DNA of 64,000 nucleotides from Trichopria drosophilae (Eukaryota; Arthropoda; Insecta; Hymenoptera; Diapriidae): positions 109,171,501 through 109,235,500 of the forward strand of contig CM059585.1 of the NCBI GenBank assembly GCA_030407085.1, in the 5' to 3' direction. A model generated the notes under the pieces. That model was not told the DNA's origin. It did no database searches and worked only from the letters and a program-made list of their open reading frames with translations. Both the position numbers and the translations under genes were made by a program. Shown here one piece after another: positions 49,131 through 61,485 of this stretch. How positions within the stretch are numbered: position 1 is the stretch's first letter; each line of letters begins with the position of its first letter.

Positions 49131-49719
49131 CTACGGTTCGGAGCACCAAACCCGTGTAGTACCTTCAACGGAACTGATTGATCAAAAACCTTTTGGACCA
49201 AACTTTTGTTTCTAGAACCAAATTTAAACCCCGTTTTATAAAAGGTGAAACCGTTGATTCTAAACAGTATGGTAACATGAGCAGGTTTATGCAATCTATG
49301 CAGAATAAAATGTACGGACAAAATGTCTGCCACAGCTTCAAAAACTACAGATGTTCTTCACCTGAACCAGGAACTTTCAAAGTTCCCTCCAAAAAGAACA
49401 CGGTAGACTGCAAAAAGGACGCGTGCGGTCGTTACGAGGAGTCCGGTCGGTGGCCGCGTGCGGTATGCCATTAATTAAGACCACGTTTTACGACAGTCCG
49501 GCCACGATTATGACCAAACTGGCGATCTTTGCATCGGATCTTTGCACCCGTTTATACACGCGCCGGTGCTCGTAATTGTTAATTATCGCTCGCCCATACG
49601 GATATATACGGTCCGCAGGAATCGAACCGAGTTTTGCGTCCGCGAAATCTGCTGCTACGTATTCGGAAACCCGTCTAATAAGGAATTCGTTAGCGAATCC
49701 CTCCAACGGCACCTGACCA

Positions 49720-49731
49720 TCTCTCTCTCCC

Positions 49732-49771
<40 letters not shown>
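49720..49771 (+). repeat. (TC)n microsatellite
   Basis: CT-rich from 49720, with an uninterrupted (TC) run of about 31 nt at 49741-49771. Complementary-strand Arg-Glu repeats are an artefact of this run. Confidence 0.9.
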
Positions 49772-49773
<2 letters not shown>

Positions 49774-51120
49774 CTCTGTCACCCTCCATAACAGTTTCTC
49801 CGTCTCGAAAATGGGAACAAAAAATTGAGCAACGGCTGTACGTCAAGTTCCTTCGAAAGTGACATTAACGATTCCTTCCCGATGCGCAACAAGAATCCGG
49901 GGAAGAAGCTATCCCGTGTTTTAGTAACCGTAAACTGTCGATGATTCATTGCCCTTTTCAATTGTTTCGAGCAATTCCTGGTAATTGCTCGAAATGCTCG
50001 TTAGGCGCTTCGCCCGTAGACTTTTTTATTCGCACGATTCGGTAATTGAAACTCAATTATTTCCCTGCCTTTCCTTCCTCAATCTTTCTCATTCACATAT
50101 ATTTCATATGGAAATTAAGGATTAGTGTTAATGGATCTATTCTATGGGATCGGCAACTTTTATTTTGTCGTCTCTTATATTCTACTTAAAATCACCTGTA
50201 CAAGCTGGGGTGAATGTCGGTTCGGCATTCGGTTCCTCTGTAAGCTGTACGAAAAAATGTACTCAGTAATATTCATACTTTTAATAATTATGACATGATA
50301 ATATTTAACGTAGAAATGGTAATCTTAGTGGTCGCTTATCTGAGGTCGACGAACTAAACCACACAGCGGCGCGTCGAGCGATTCGTGCCTCCCACCGCAA
50401 TACCGATTCCCGAGTATTTCGTTCTCCGCCCCTCCTTCTAATTCGCGCAACGGTCGGGAGGAGATGCGCGAAATAGATTAGCAAGGAGTGGGACGCGCTA
50501 GGTTCTTGGGACGACAAACTCGCCACAAAACAGGCGATACAAAAATCCACACCATAGCATAGGCAATTACGTGGTTGCATAAACTGTAGAAATTCTTAAT
50601 AAATTCTCGAATAATCGAGTCCTGCGTCATCTTATGATGAAGAATGATAACCATCAAGGACATCAGATGGACCAGCATGAATTATGAGGACAATTAAGTA
50701 CTAACGATTGATTATAATAACTGAAAATAATTACTTCAGAAGAACAGAATAAAATGTAGTAAGAGAAATATAAAAGCGACTAGATAGTTGATTAAAATGA
50801 ATGAAAAAGACGATTTTATAAATTTCGAAATTCTTCGGGCAAATTGCGAGGGATGCGCATGGCAAATCGTAATTGCAGAAGCAATAAATCGTTTTGGTAT
50901 CCTTGAATGAGTCGCTTCTCGTTGAACGCGTGGCTCGTGAGCTCGATGTAAAGGTTCGATACACACGTCGTTCGGTGGTCTACGAGTCGTTTCGCTAATC
51001 GCGCCAGTATTGTTCCCCCGCTCTTATATGTGTTATGGTTCGTGTCAAGCTTGCTGCACTCGGTGTTCTCCAAGGAGACCCCCTTTTCCCGCACTCCAAT
51101 AATCCTATACCCGTACAGAC

Positions 51121-51157
51121 ATATATATATATATATATATATATTGTATATATATAT
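51121..51157. repeat. (AT)n microsatellite
   Basis: Twelve AT units followed by an interrupted TGTATATATATAT tail. Confidence 0.9.
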
Positions 51158-51540
51158 CCGAAGAGCTCGGCGTAAATCTCGACGCATATATGATATCCGC
51201 GAAAGAGCACTCCGTTTCGCAATCGAAAGAAAACGTTTGCCGTTTTTTCAAGGTAATTGCCGTAACGAGCTATTAATCGCTAATTAACCAACGACAGTGA
51301 TGCATCGCGCCTTTTTTCACCGAGAACGGTAAAAGCCTGATGTTTCAATTTGTTTTCATTATTATCGTTACAGAGCTTATGGGAGCGCTTTTAGTCTTAG
51401 AATTAGACGTACCCATAATGTTCTAGTGTATACTCATAAACATTTTTTTTGTAATTTATTGTTACATTTTAAAATGACTAGTGAAATATATAACAAAATA
51501 TTGGAATTAGACATTTTGACATGTTGATCACCAGTTCATT

Positions 51541-52112
51541 ATTGGCGCCCGATAAAAAAAATGGGATCGCCATCTTGAACATCAAAATTCTGATGACAAA
51601 TTCATAATCAGTGAGTCCAAAAAAAAACATAAATATACTGAAAACCACAATGATATATCAATATTTCATGTTTTGTGTCTACCATACTGAATCCGCCATT
51701 TTGAAGTTCACAAAAATAACCACAGATTCGTAATCAGCGACCTCAAAATTTTTCGCCTAATGTATTTTGTTTGTATGACATTACTTTTGCGTCCGATTTT
51801 GTGCAAATTTCAGAATGGCAGAAATATTTCGTCGTATCGGACGCCATTTTGTTAATAAGACAACAATTTAAAAATTCTAGTTTAATTTATTCCTTTAGAG
51901 GATACATCTATTGCACGCTTATGACATATTTTAAAAATCGTAGTAATTTTATGTATTTTTTTAAAAAATATGGCGGATCCAATATGGTTGCCATTAGCTA
52001 CCTTTCACCGTGTCAAAGGAATTTTCACATAAATCGGTATCTATACGTTTTTAAAATCACTGATTATGGATCCCACGTGAGAATTGCAAAATTCAAAATG
52101 GTAAACATAATA
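51541..52112. repeat. Cluster of the GGATCC repeat in both orientations
   Basis: Inverted copies at about 51550-51620 (ATCGCCATCTTGAACATCAA then TTCATAATCAGTGAG) and 51685-51750 (GAATCCGCCATTTTGAAG then TCGTAATCAGCGACCTC). Direct copies at about 51968-51990 (ATGGCGGATCCAATATGG) and 52062-52112 (TCACTGATTATGGATCCC then AAATTCAAAATGG). The mixture of orientations argues against a simple tandem satellite. Confidence 0.65.
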
Positions 52113-53590
52113 TAATGGTTATGAGGTGACTATTATTGTACCAACCGAATTTCTTCTGAAATCGGTGTATGAGACAAGATTACAAAATCTTAAAAAGACA
52201 TAAAAATATCTTTCTTAAAAGATAAATAACGCAGAAATGAAGTCGACCGAGGAATACTAATAAAGGCGTAAAGTTTTTTCGCAACTAACTAGCTCAATAT
52301 TAACAATGAATCAAAGGCTACAAATTTACGATCGACATAACGCTCGATTGGTAATCGCTTATGCGAACGACGTAAATTCACTCCTGTTAATATCGAATCT
52401 CATTACGCACTCGGAATACGTATTACGTATAAAGTCGGAATGAAATTCTCTCTCTACGGGCGTAGAAAAACGCTTGTTTTCGAGGCCCGTAAAGGATCGA
52501 GATCTTGTCTGGGATTGGTCGGGGCATTTAACCGCCTCGTCCAAGATGATCCAATGAGTCTTTCTTAATATGCCCGGTATGTATCGACGACTGCCGATTT
52601 GATTTGCTGTAAGTATGCCTCGTTACGCAACGAATAACATCGATTTCTACCGTTGCTGCTTCGGGCATCTTAGATCGCGATCGATATAACTCGAAATCGT
52701 ATTAGCAGTAGCCGATGGCCGACATCTTCCCTCTCACTCTCTTCCTGCCCCTCCTTATATATTTTAACACGCCTTTCTCCCTCACTCCCATTTAGTTGCG
52801 ATCTTCCGATCTACTTTACTAGATGTCGCTGGTGCTTTATCTCCTTCTCCCGCAGTTATTCTAATGTAATTTTCTCTTCCTTATAGATCTCTTGGCGTTC
52901 CTCTCTCTCTTACACACGAGTCGATTAACATTCGCAAATGAATTCGAACGAACGCTTCATTATTATATTTACACGTCCGAACGCGTTTATAAGTAAAACG
53001 AGCTTCAGCGATTTGCTTCCTCTTCAATGCCCGCGATAACTTTTTTAAAAGAGATTACTTCGGGAATGCAAACGGGATAAATTAGATAAATAGATTTCGA
53101 TGGTAATAACAGGCTTCTGGTGTACACTTAAAATTGTCTGTGAATGCCTCAAGTTCCTTTGATTTTATTCGATATTATCAAGTATTGATGGCATGGTAAT
53201 AATAATTAATTATCTCACGATGATTTGTAATATATATTTTTTTTTAAAATAGTCAGGGTTATACTGCGGAAGTGTAATTTTAGCTTTCAGCTAAAAGACG
53301 CTGAACTTTGTAGCTAAATCTTGTAGCTGTTTCTTTTATTCGTGCATGAAATATTACGTATACTGTTATACATTTGTTGGTGTAAGGTGTGATGTTCTTC
53401 ATTGTTAATTTTCACATCGTTGAAAGGTTTATAAGAATCCCGCATGTACACTGTTTTTACGGTAACAGTAATAATTTTAATACTGCAGTGCCTTTTGGTT
53501 GCAAAAATACTGGGAAAATAAAGTAACATTATTTTTTAAAAGATGGATATTTTTCTCATATTTTGTAGTTATTTTTGTATTAAAAAAAAT
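52113..53590. other. Gene-free stretch
   Basis: Mixed sequence. A perfect-looking 5' splice site GTAAGTAT occurs at 52610, but the frame upstream is short and no acceptor frames an exon, so no exon is called. The rest is AT-rich. Confidence 0.5.
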
Positions 53591-53664
53591 GTCCGTGATC
53601 GGGAGTTGACCTCAGAAACCTTTCGTTTGTTGGTCAACTGTTTTCGAGAGACTCTAAATACTCT
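53591..53664 (-). repeat. tRNA-like sequence, minus strand
   Basis: Read on the minus strand there is TTTAGAGTCTCTCG, then ACGAAAGGTTTCTG and the B-box-like GGTCAACTCCC, then ATCACGGACA. The layout resembles the copy at 63541-63602 (TTTAGAGC...CGAAAGG...GGTTCAATTAC). Stems are imperfect, so this is probably a SINE or tRNA pseudogene. Confidence 0.4.
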
Positions 53665-55872
53665 TTCTGATTATCTTGAATTAGATGACAACTAAAAATA
53701 ATTTTTTTTAAATTGTAAAATTTACTATTTTAATAATAACAATAAATAACAAAATAAGATTTGCGATGTTCCGATAAATGTTTCTGAAATAACTAATTTT
53801 TCCTTCATTTTTGTATGTTTCAGGTGAGTACATCTAAACAATCCTCAATTCAAATAAAATGGTAAAAATTAACGTTTATCAAACGACAGGAGGTAAATAT
53901 GAAATAGAATAGTTTACGTATGTAATTCTCTGATTCAGTTCAGGAGAAAAATCCGATCGATTCTGACGTAACCGATTTTCACGTGTTTCCTTTTCTATTT
54001 TTGATCTACTTAAGATTTTTATCTGACTAAAAATATCATCAGTGTATTGACAGAAATAGTAATCTTATTTTAAATATCAATGGACAGTTTTAAGCTGCAT
54101 TTGTAACGCCAGCGAGAGGTCATTGCTCCATTCTACTCCAACGTATTACCATTTTTTATTTATTTTTCATAAAGAGTGAATTCCCACTTCTAGAAATTCT
54201 AAAACTGTGTATTTCTGTGCATCGACATTTTAAAAAATAATCAAATAATAATATTTTTAAACTTTACTCTCTATTTTTAAAATGTTTTAATTTAAATTAT
54301 TTTTTAAATAAATTTAAACTTTTTGTGCTTTATATTCAGTGGATATTTACTCTTCATGCAGTCACTCTGCAATGAGTAAAATTGTACACTTTCACCAGAA
54401 TGATTCAATTTTCACTAAATAAAGGGTGAAGAATTTTCCAAAATATTTAGAGATTCGCCTCCTGCGGTGGACCTAAAATTTTATTTTATCTCAGGAATTG
54501 AAGCAGAAAATTATTGTTTTGCGTCTACTGAATAAAAAAATATTATTTTATGACGAAAATAGCAGAATGCATGTCCGAAACGCATTTTCAAAATAGTTCC
54601 ATTTTTAAGCGCTAGAGGGATATTTTCTCTTTATACTTTTAATATCAAACCCAATAGCTATCGAATTCAAAATTTCACATATAAGATGATCATAAAGTAA
54701 CGCGCTCGACGTGAACTGAAATCCAAGTTACGTCTGTTTATTTATTTATTTCGACGATTTCTAGAGACTAGTCTTGTTTATAGATGATTCAATTTTTTTT
54801 GTAAGAAAATATTTTGTATGGTTCTCAAAAAAATATTTATTACATAATTCGTCATTATATAAATATCATTTTGACAGTAAACAAAACTTTTTAATTAACA
54901 ATACAAAAAGTATGTTTCAAATAATTACTGAAATAAAAAATGTAAATTCGAATGACATTTTGCGTTTTTCAAACGGTACATTGAATTCGCAATAAATAAG
55001 TTGGCATCACGAGCAGGCGTGGTCGTACCAGGTCGTTCCGCGTGACAAGATCGCAACTGGAATAAGCCGAGCGCGATTTGCAAGGAGAAAAATTGGCAAG
55101 AGTCGTCGTCTAGCATTCCAGAAAGTTCTTTTGCTCGTCCCCGGCGATCTACCGGAATGACAACGATATTACGACTCGGCATGAATTATAGGACTGCATC
55201 GCTTTTCAAAAATCCCGAACGAATTTTCTCGGCTCCATCGGGACCGGTCAAGATAGCTCGGTTAATTGGAAAATTAATTCAATCCAATATTATTCGTCAT
55301 AATTTGTCAGACCTCCGATCCAGCTAATGACAGTTCCATACGTGTCTGAATTGCGGGGGCGATAAATCCTCGATTACGTGTTTCCTATATTACTCCAATG
55401 AACTAATTACTGGAGTTAATTGATCGAATCAGTTAAGACTAAATGGATTTAAATGATGTCGGAAGGCTAATGCACCTCAATGTTTTCTGAAGATACTGTA
55501 GTTCTTTGAGACCGAGAAACACCTTTTGCTAAGAGTGAAATTTTCACTCTTTTATAGTTAATTTTCATTCTTATTGGATTAAAAACTTTCACTCTTAATC
55601 AAAGAAATTATACACTATGTGCATTATATATACTATATGGGTGAAATTAAAAAATTTGGCACTTTGAAAATAATGTAAAAAAAGTGTTCCTAAATTTTTT
55701 TTCGTTCAGTATTCATCTGAAATAGTTGAATAAAAATAGTGACCCAAATCGGAAATTATTTTTTCATATATTTTTTAACAATTTTTATTAAAAAAAGTGT
55801 ACATTTCCATTAGTTTAAACCTTTATAGCATACATTTTCTTTAGGCGGAATTTGTTTGAAATTTGGTACTGT

Positions 55873-55945
55873 GAGGTTTTTTGGGTCTCTGATGACAAAT
55901 CTGATCTCGCATTTGTAATCAGCAACCTCAAAAACACCCGGATAC
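55873..55945 (-). repeat. Inverted partial copy of the GGATCC repeat family
   Basis: GGTCTCTGATGACAAATCTG is followed by CATTTGTAATCAGCAACCTC, matching the TAATCAGCGACCTC half of the copies at 51.6-51.75 kb. The GGATCC half is missing. Confidence 0.45.
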
Positions 55946-56303
55946 TCAATTTTGAAAAGATATTTTCTGGAACGTTCAGTAGACGACATAGCAACCTTTT
56001 CTTCTCTTTCTTTATTTTAGCCATCTAAAATCGTTACAGAAATGTTATTCTTATATTATATAATTCACATACAATATTGATTTATAAAAAATAAAGGACT
56101 CGTATATGTCAACATTTTTATACAGGCTGGAAACATCACAAATGTTTGGTTTAACTCTCCAAAATTAAGTTAAAACTTTCAAAATGATATTTAAGTATTC
56201 TCTATTACTAAACAGTAATATCAGAATCACTTTCCGTAAGAGATGTACCCGATAAATTTAATTTTTATCGAAATAAATAACTGATTTTATCGAAGTAAAC
56301 TGC

Positions 56304-56700
56304 GTTGCATGAGGACACCTTCAAAAGGTACGCGGAATTGCGAACAAACCAAATGCTTGTTTATTTACATTGCGCGACCTTCCGCATTATTTAAATTGCT
56401 TAAACGCGAACATTTAAAGTAACTCTTGATAAAAGTATACATATATTCCATTAAATATGTCATTTAATATGAATAATATGAGGAAAATTAAAAACGTTGC
56501 ACGAGGACAAACATTTAGCGACTTAAAATGATCGCTTAAAAATATAATAAGACGATAAACATTTGTACTTTTTTTTAGGATGATTACCTAAAATTTGAGA
56601 TCCACGTACTGGAACTTTGTAAAAATTAATTTAACTAAATGCTGTTGTCCAATAAAAACAAAAATTGTACAGTGGAACTCCCCGTTGCACGAGGACAAAA
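56304..56700 (+). repeat. Three GTTGCACGAGGACA boxes about 190 bp apart; possible MITE end
   Basis: GTTGCATGAGGACA at 56304 and GTTGCACGAGGACA at 56496 and 56684 are spaced 192 and 188 bp. The third sits inside TA-CAGTGGAACTCCCCG, starting at 56670, which looks like the left end of a pogo-like MITE. Sequence between boxes is diverged. Confidence 0.45.
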
Positions 56701-59423
56701 CTGGTAGTTTTCAGTAATTAATTAAACATTTACTGCATTAAATGGCGTAATATGCCGTACAATGTTGCATTTCAATGTGATGTAAAGTATCCATTCTATA
56801 AAATATTCATTTTTAATCCAATGTTGAAAATATGGAAAGGAACCATGGTTTGGCCAAATTTTTAATTTTCACCGATACATTACACATTTCTTGTAGTAGG
56901 AATTCACTCGTCATGGAGTGCTATTTGTACAACTATGAAGAAATATATTTTCAATCCTTTGAATTGATATTTCACTCTTTGTCGAGTGTAATTTTACACT
57001 TTTCAAGTGAATATTTCTCCTTCAGAAGAGTGAACCTGTACGAGAGAAATGTCACTCTTGAACGAGTTGGATTCCACTTTTAAAAGATTGAAATCTCATC
57101 TTAAAGAACTTCACTCTTCCATAAGATTAATCAACTTTTCGCTCTTATATATTTATAGAGGGATTGCTCTACTTGTGTTCTGAAATTATTTGTATGGACT
57201 TTTAATGATTTGGAGTTGACTTTAATCCCCAAGATTAAACACTTTAGTTCATAGGATTGAATTTCTCTACAACAATTTTAGAGATTGTTTAAAAAAATAT
57301 TTACCATTCGCGATTGACATTGTTAAATTTAAACTTGAATTTCAATAGGAAGGATTAGAAAAGTAAACTCCAAGACATAAATAAATTTTACCAAATAAAA
57401 ATAGATAGAAAATTATAGTTACACAAATACACGTTTCATTAATCGGAGAAAAGACTAAAAAATTGATCTCTAACAGTGACCCTTACGATTACGTAATTAA
57501 AATCGATAAATATCGATTCCGGGGTGATGCACGAATGGGTTGGCCCATTGACTAAAGGGTCATCTAGTCAGGAGAAAATAACTAGGAAATGTTCGAACTC
57601 TGACGTCCAATGGGGGCAATAGGTGCAATCCAATGGAAAAGTACAAAGTGGTGGATCCGTCTAACTATCTAGAGTTAATTAGATTTTATTAAATGCAAAG
57701 AAAATTAGTTAACAATTAAACTTGTAACATTACAAATAGTAATTCAGAAATAAAAAATCTTTTAACTAGGAATACTGTCCAATGATTTTTTCCGATTAAT
57801 TTATTTCGAATTTACCAGAGAAATCTAGAATAAAAAATATTCGATTGTGAAATGCAATTTAAAACTGTTATGCCATTTAAAAATTAATTTCACTGTACAC
57901 AAACGACTAAAGATATATTTTCTTTTTACATTTTCACGAGTGAAAATGCGACATTATTTTGATAAGGTTGTAATTATGTGAAAAGAGAAATTTTGCTTTC
58001 TCGATAATGGAACTTCATATACAAGAAAAAAACGAAAAAATTCACTTTTATGCTATTATAGAAAGAAACTCAGCTTTCTATGATTTAAATTGTTATCATT
58101 CTGTAAAGAAACGAATTTTTAAATAAAAACCTTTTCGATCGATAACAAATGACGTAAGATAAATTTGAGTTCGCCATTGAAGAAGCAACATGGAGACAGA
58201 TTTTCGTCAAGATAGGAATTTTTCTCTTGGAAAAAAAATGTACCGTACAACATACTGTAAAAATGACCACTTGGTGTATTACGTTATTTCCATCACTTAT
58301 CGTCATTCATTCCTCAAATCGATCGGATTTTAACGATCAGATCTAAATCTGACTAGACAGACCCCTGCGCAGCAAATGACACAATTGCGTAAGGCTCTTG
58401 GAAAAAATCGAGATAACAAAACGTCGAAAACCAAAGAAAGAAATACGCACCAAGACTCGAAATTCCGAGAAAGATCAAATAAAAAATGCATTTCCTCAAG
58501 AAGTTCAAACGGGGAATCATAAAAGAATGACTGCTACGTAAACGTCAAAGAAGAATGGTGCAGTATTTGGAGATGACGTCCGGTCGATGAACTTTGGAAA
58601 TCCTACGAAATCGGCAAACATCCGTAAACTCGACTGACTAAAAGGACCGAGATAGATTTACAGGATTCCGTAACTGTTTCGAAACGACCTTTTGACGTTT
58701 CGAGAGTCGTTAAATCGGTGAAATAGTATGAAACGGTTCCCGGTTGGATATTTACAAAATTCTAAAACCGCATAGTAATGAATTGCTTTTGAATTGAAAA
58801 AATCATTGTTACAGGACATTCTCTCTTAGAATTCTTTACCTCGAAATCAAAAAAGGAAAATGGGCCTTTATCTGTTAAGAGTTATGTAGCTCGTAAAACA
58901 ATTATTGTGTCTGCCATCGGACAGTAATGTCTAACAGCATAAGAGATTTTGGTCTTTGAATCTTGTTCATTCATAGGTATTTCTTAAATTTCTTACAGCG
59001 TAACTTGGAATCTCTTATCATACGCAGAGAAAAAATATAGTTTATCCAATCATATTACGAAAAAACATGAAAAAAATAGAGGAAACCATACAATAAATGG
59101 TTAAATGAACTATTTCTGGAATAAAGAATACAATAATATTGTTCCGTCTACTATTTCCCGATTCGTTAAATGTGCAGTAGTGTACATAACCTCAAATCCA
59201 ACCGTAACTGTTAAATAATAACTTTAAACATTCTTGAATATTAAAATAGGTGTAAATAGGTTTAAACTCTGTCCGAGTGAAAGCTGGAGTTTAAAGGAGT
59301 TAACCATTAACTTTAGTATTCACTCTTTATAAAGTTACAATTCAGCACGTCGATTGAAACAGTGAATTTTTATTATTAACGGAGTTAGAATAAACTTTTC
59401 AGGGAGTAAAAATCAACTAATAG

Positions 59424-60300
59424 GTGATGACAATTCGCTCTTTCACGAGAGTGTCTTAATTTTCACTCCATATACAATGTATTTTCAGTCCAAGATAATA
59501 TAGGAATATGTAATTCGTTACTTTCAATTGTCTTGGAGTGAAAATTGAAATACCGTAGTGAAAGAGCGATTCGTCATTTTGTAGTAGTGGCTTATCACTT
59601 CATGTCGAGTAAGAGTTCACTCCACGAAGAATGATATTTTATTACAAGAAATAGAGATTCCTAGTCTATTTTCCATCAATTTCATGGAATTCCTCTTCGT
59701 AGAGTGATAAACGACTAATAAATGGTGACTATTCACTCTTTCACGAGAGTGTCTTAATTTTCACTCCATATACAGTGTATTTTCAGTCCAAGATAATTTA
59801 GAAATATGTAATTCGATATTTTTGTAATTGTTTTGGAGTGAAAATTGAACTGCCGTAGTGAAAGAGCGAATGGTAAATCTTTAATAATGAATTGTCACTC
59901 CATGTCGAGTAATTATTCTCTCCACGAAGAATGATATATCACTCCAAATAATAGAGATTCACAGCCTATGTTCCTTCAATTTCTTGGGTGAAAAATTCCT
60001 CTTTTTAGAGTGAAAAACGAATAATGAAACGTGACAAGTTACTCTATCACTAGAGTGTCCTAATTTTCACTCCATGTTGTGTATTTTCACTCCAAGATAT
60101 TTTAGGAATAAGTAATTCCATTCTTTCAAATGTCTTGGAGTGAAAATTGAAGTACCGTAGTGAAAGAGCGAATCGTCATTCTTTAATAGTCGATTGTCAC
60201 TCCATGAAGAGTGATATGTCACTCCAAGTAATAGAAATTCTTAGTCTATGTTCCATCAATTTCTTCGGGGGAAAATTACAGAGTTAAAAACGAGTTTTTT
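59424..60300. repeat. Tandem array of three palindromic units, about 300 bp each
   Basis: The marker GTGTCTTAATTTTCACTCCA begins at 59451, 59749 and, as GTGTCCTAAT, at 60055, giving periods of 298 and 306 bp. Each unit has TTTCACGAGAGTG, then TTTTCAGTCCAAGAT or a close variant mirrored by GTCTTGGAGTGAAAATTGAA, then CCGTAGTGAAAGAGCGA, which mirrors the start. Each unit is thus itself an imperfect inverted repeat. A Ser/Phe-free coding signal is absent. Confidence 0.8.
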
Positions 60301-61485
60301 ATTTTTAATTTCACTCAAAGATTTATATATATTTTTTCTCCAAATATGCCGAACTTACATACATCACGATATTTTTTGTTGCAATAAGTTTTTTGTCGAG
60401 TGACAAGTTTTTGTGGTTAACTTAAAATTTTGTTGAACATGGAAAAAATCGGATTAAATAGTCGTAGGACATCACGGGCGACACGGAGACGGTGCGAAAA
60501 GGATCGTAGGAGTGAAATGACCGCCGTCGCCCTTGTAAAAAAAAAATTTGGCGTGTGCAGAATGTGCGCGGGTGTGCAGTAATTTCCGTGACCTCTCGGT
60601 CGTTCTCGTCGGACATCGTTCGGAGGATGCCGCCGCGCCGGGCTGCTCGGGAATGCCGAAGGTTCCGGTTCTGATTCGTTGTCGCGTCATATATATCTGG
60701 ACAGCGGTGCCTCCGTGGTGCGTGGGCGCGTACGTTTCATATATATATATATATATATGTATATATGTGTGTATATATATTTATATATTTATACGTCGGG
60801 CAAGATGCACTCAGGAACGCTAAACGCTCATAATTGAGCGGCCATTGGAACGCGTACGTAAAATACGGCGTGTCTAAAAGATTTCAGCGTCGTCGCGTGA
60901 AATTTATCGACTTTCGGGACCCTTCGAAAGTCGTTTTGTACATATATTCTGGTGAAATGTACGGGGTCCCGAAAGTACCCGTGGCGTCGATCGAAAGTGT
61001 ACTTTTTGTCAGGCGCTCCGAGGAGTTTCCGTTACGTTACGGGCGAAAAAAGAACGGAATTGTACCTTTTAGGGAACAGACCTCTCATCATCCTTTGATT
61101 TTTTTGACAGGTACTTTCGAACCTGCCAATGGGTCGATTATATAACGTTTAGAAGGCCATTTTTTATTGTTACACTGACATCCATAGACGTGATTATCCG
61201 ATAACAATGCGAGACAAACTTTGGAGGTTGTCGTTAATGTCATTCCTATTTTGGTATTGTTGTTGTCTGTAACAATTCACCTTTTCAATATGCTATGAAC
61301 TACTTATGACGTGATCCATAATAAATGTGAATGGAATTACCAGGTAACAATTGGGTGTACTACATAAGAAATGCCAATACAGGATCAAAACTAGAAGATT
61401 ATAGTCTTGGTCTTGCAAGAATCTTATTAAATATGATCAGGGTATGATTAGGTAGCAATAAAACGTATTTGATAAGGAGTGTCTT
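60301..61485. other. Gene-free stretch with a CpG-rich patch
   Basis: 60440-61070 is CpG-rich with short overlapping frames of at most about 100 codons and no domain. It is interrupted by an (AT)n run. The remainder is AT-rich spacer. Confidence 0.5.
60739..60793. repeat. (AT)n / (TATG)n microsatellite
   Basis: About ten AT units followed by interrupted TATATGTGTG and TATATTTATA stretches. Confidence 0.85.

Larger units (their letters stand above)
49131..51540. other. Gene-free stretch with CpG-rich patches and microsatellites
   Basis: Holds CpG-rich patches at 49430-49690 (including homeodomain-like TAATTGTTAATTA near 49575) and 50340-50560, plus (TC)n and (AT)n runs listed separately. No gene, splice-flanked exon or functional RNA is supported. 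Confidence 0.5.
54170..59423. repeat. AT-rich zone strewn with GAGTGAAA / TTTCACTC motifs
   Basis: The words GAGTGAA and TTCACTC recur on both strands: 54174, 55531-55610 (including AAGAGTGAAATTTTCACTCTT, a near-perfect palindrome at 55531-55551), 56965-57120 (dense), and 59280-59420. No gene is supported. A GC-richer patch at 54990-55250 breaks the zone. The motif density rises toward the ordered array at 59424-60300. Confidence 0.5.

Noticed and set aside
49618..49640. B-box-like GGTTCGATTCC on the minus strand near 49630
   Set aside because: No A-box with the required GG at the right distance and no tRNA-like stems; probably chance.
52600..52620. Strong 5' splice site GTAAGTAT at 52610
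   Set aside because: The only open frame before it is short, has a stop upstream and no acceptor; exon not supported.
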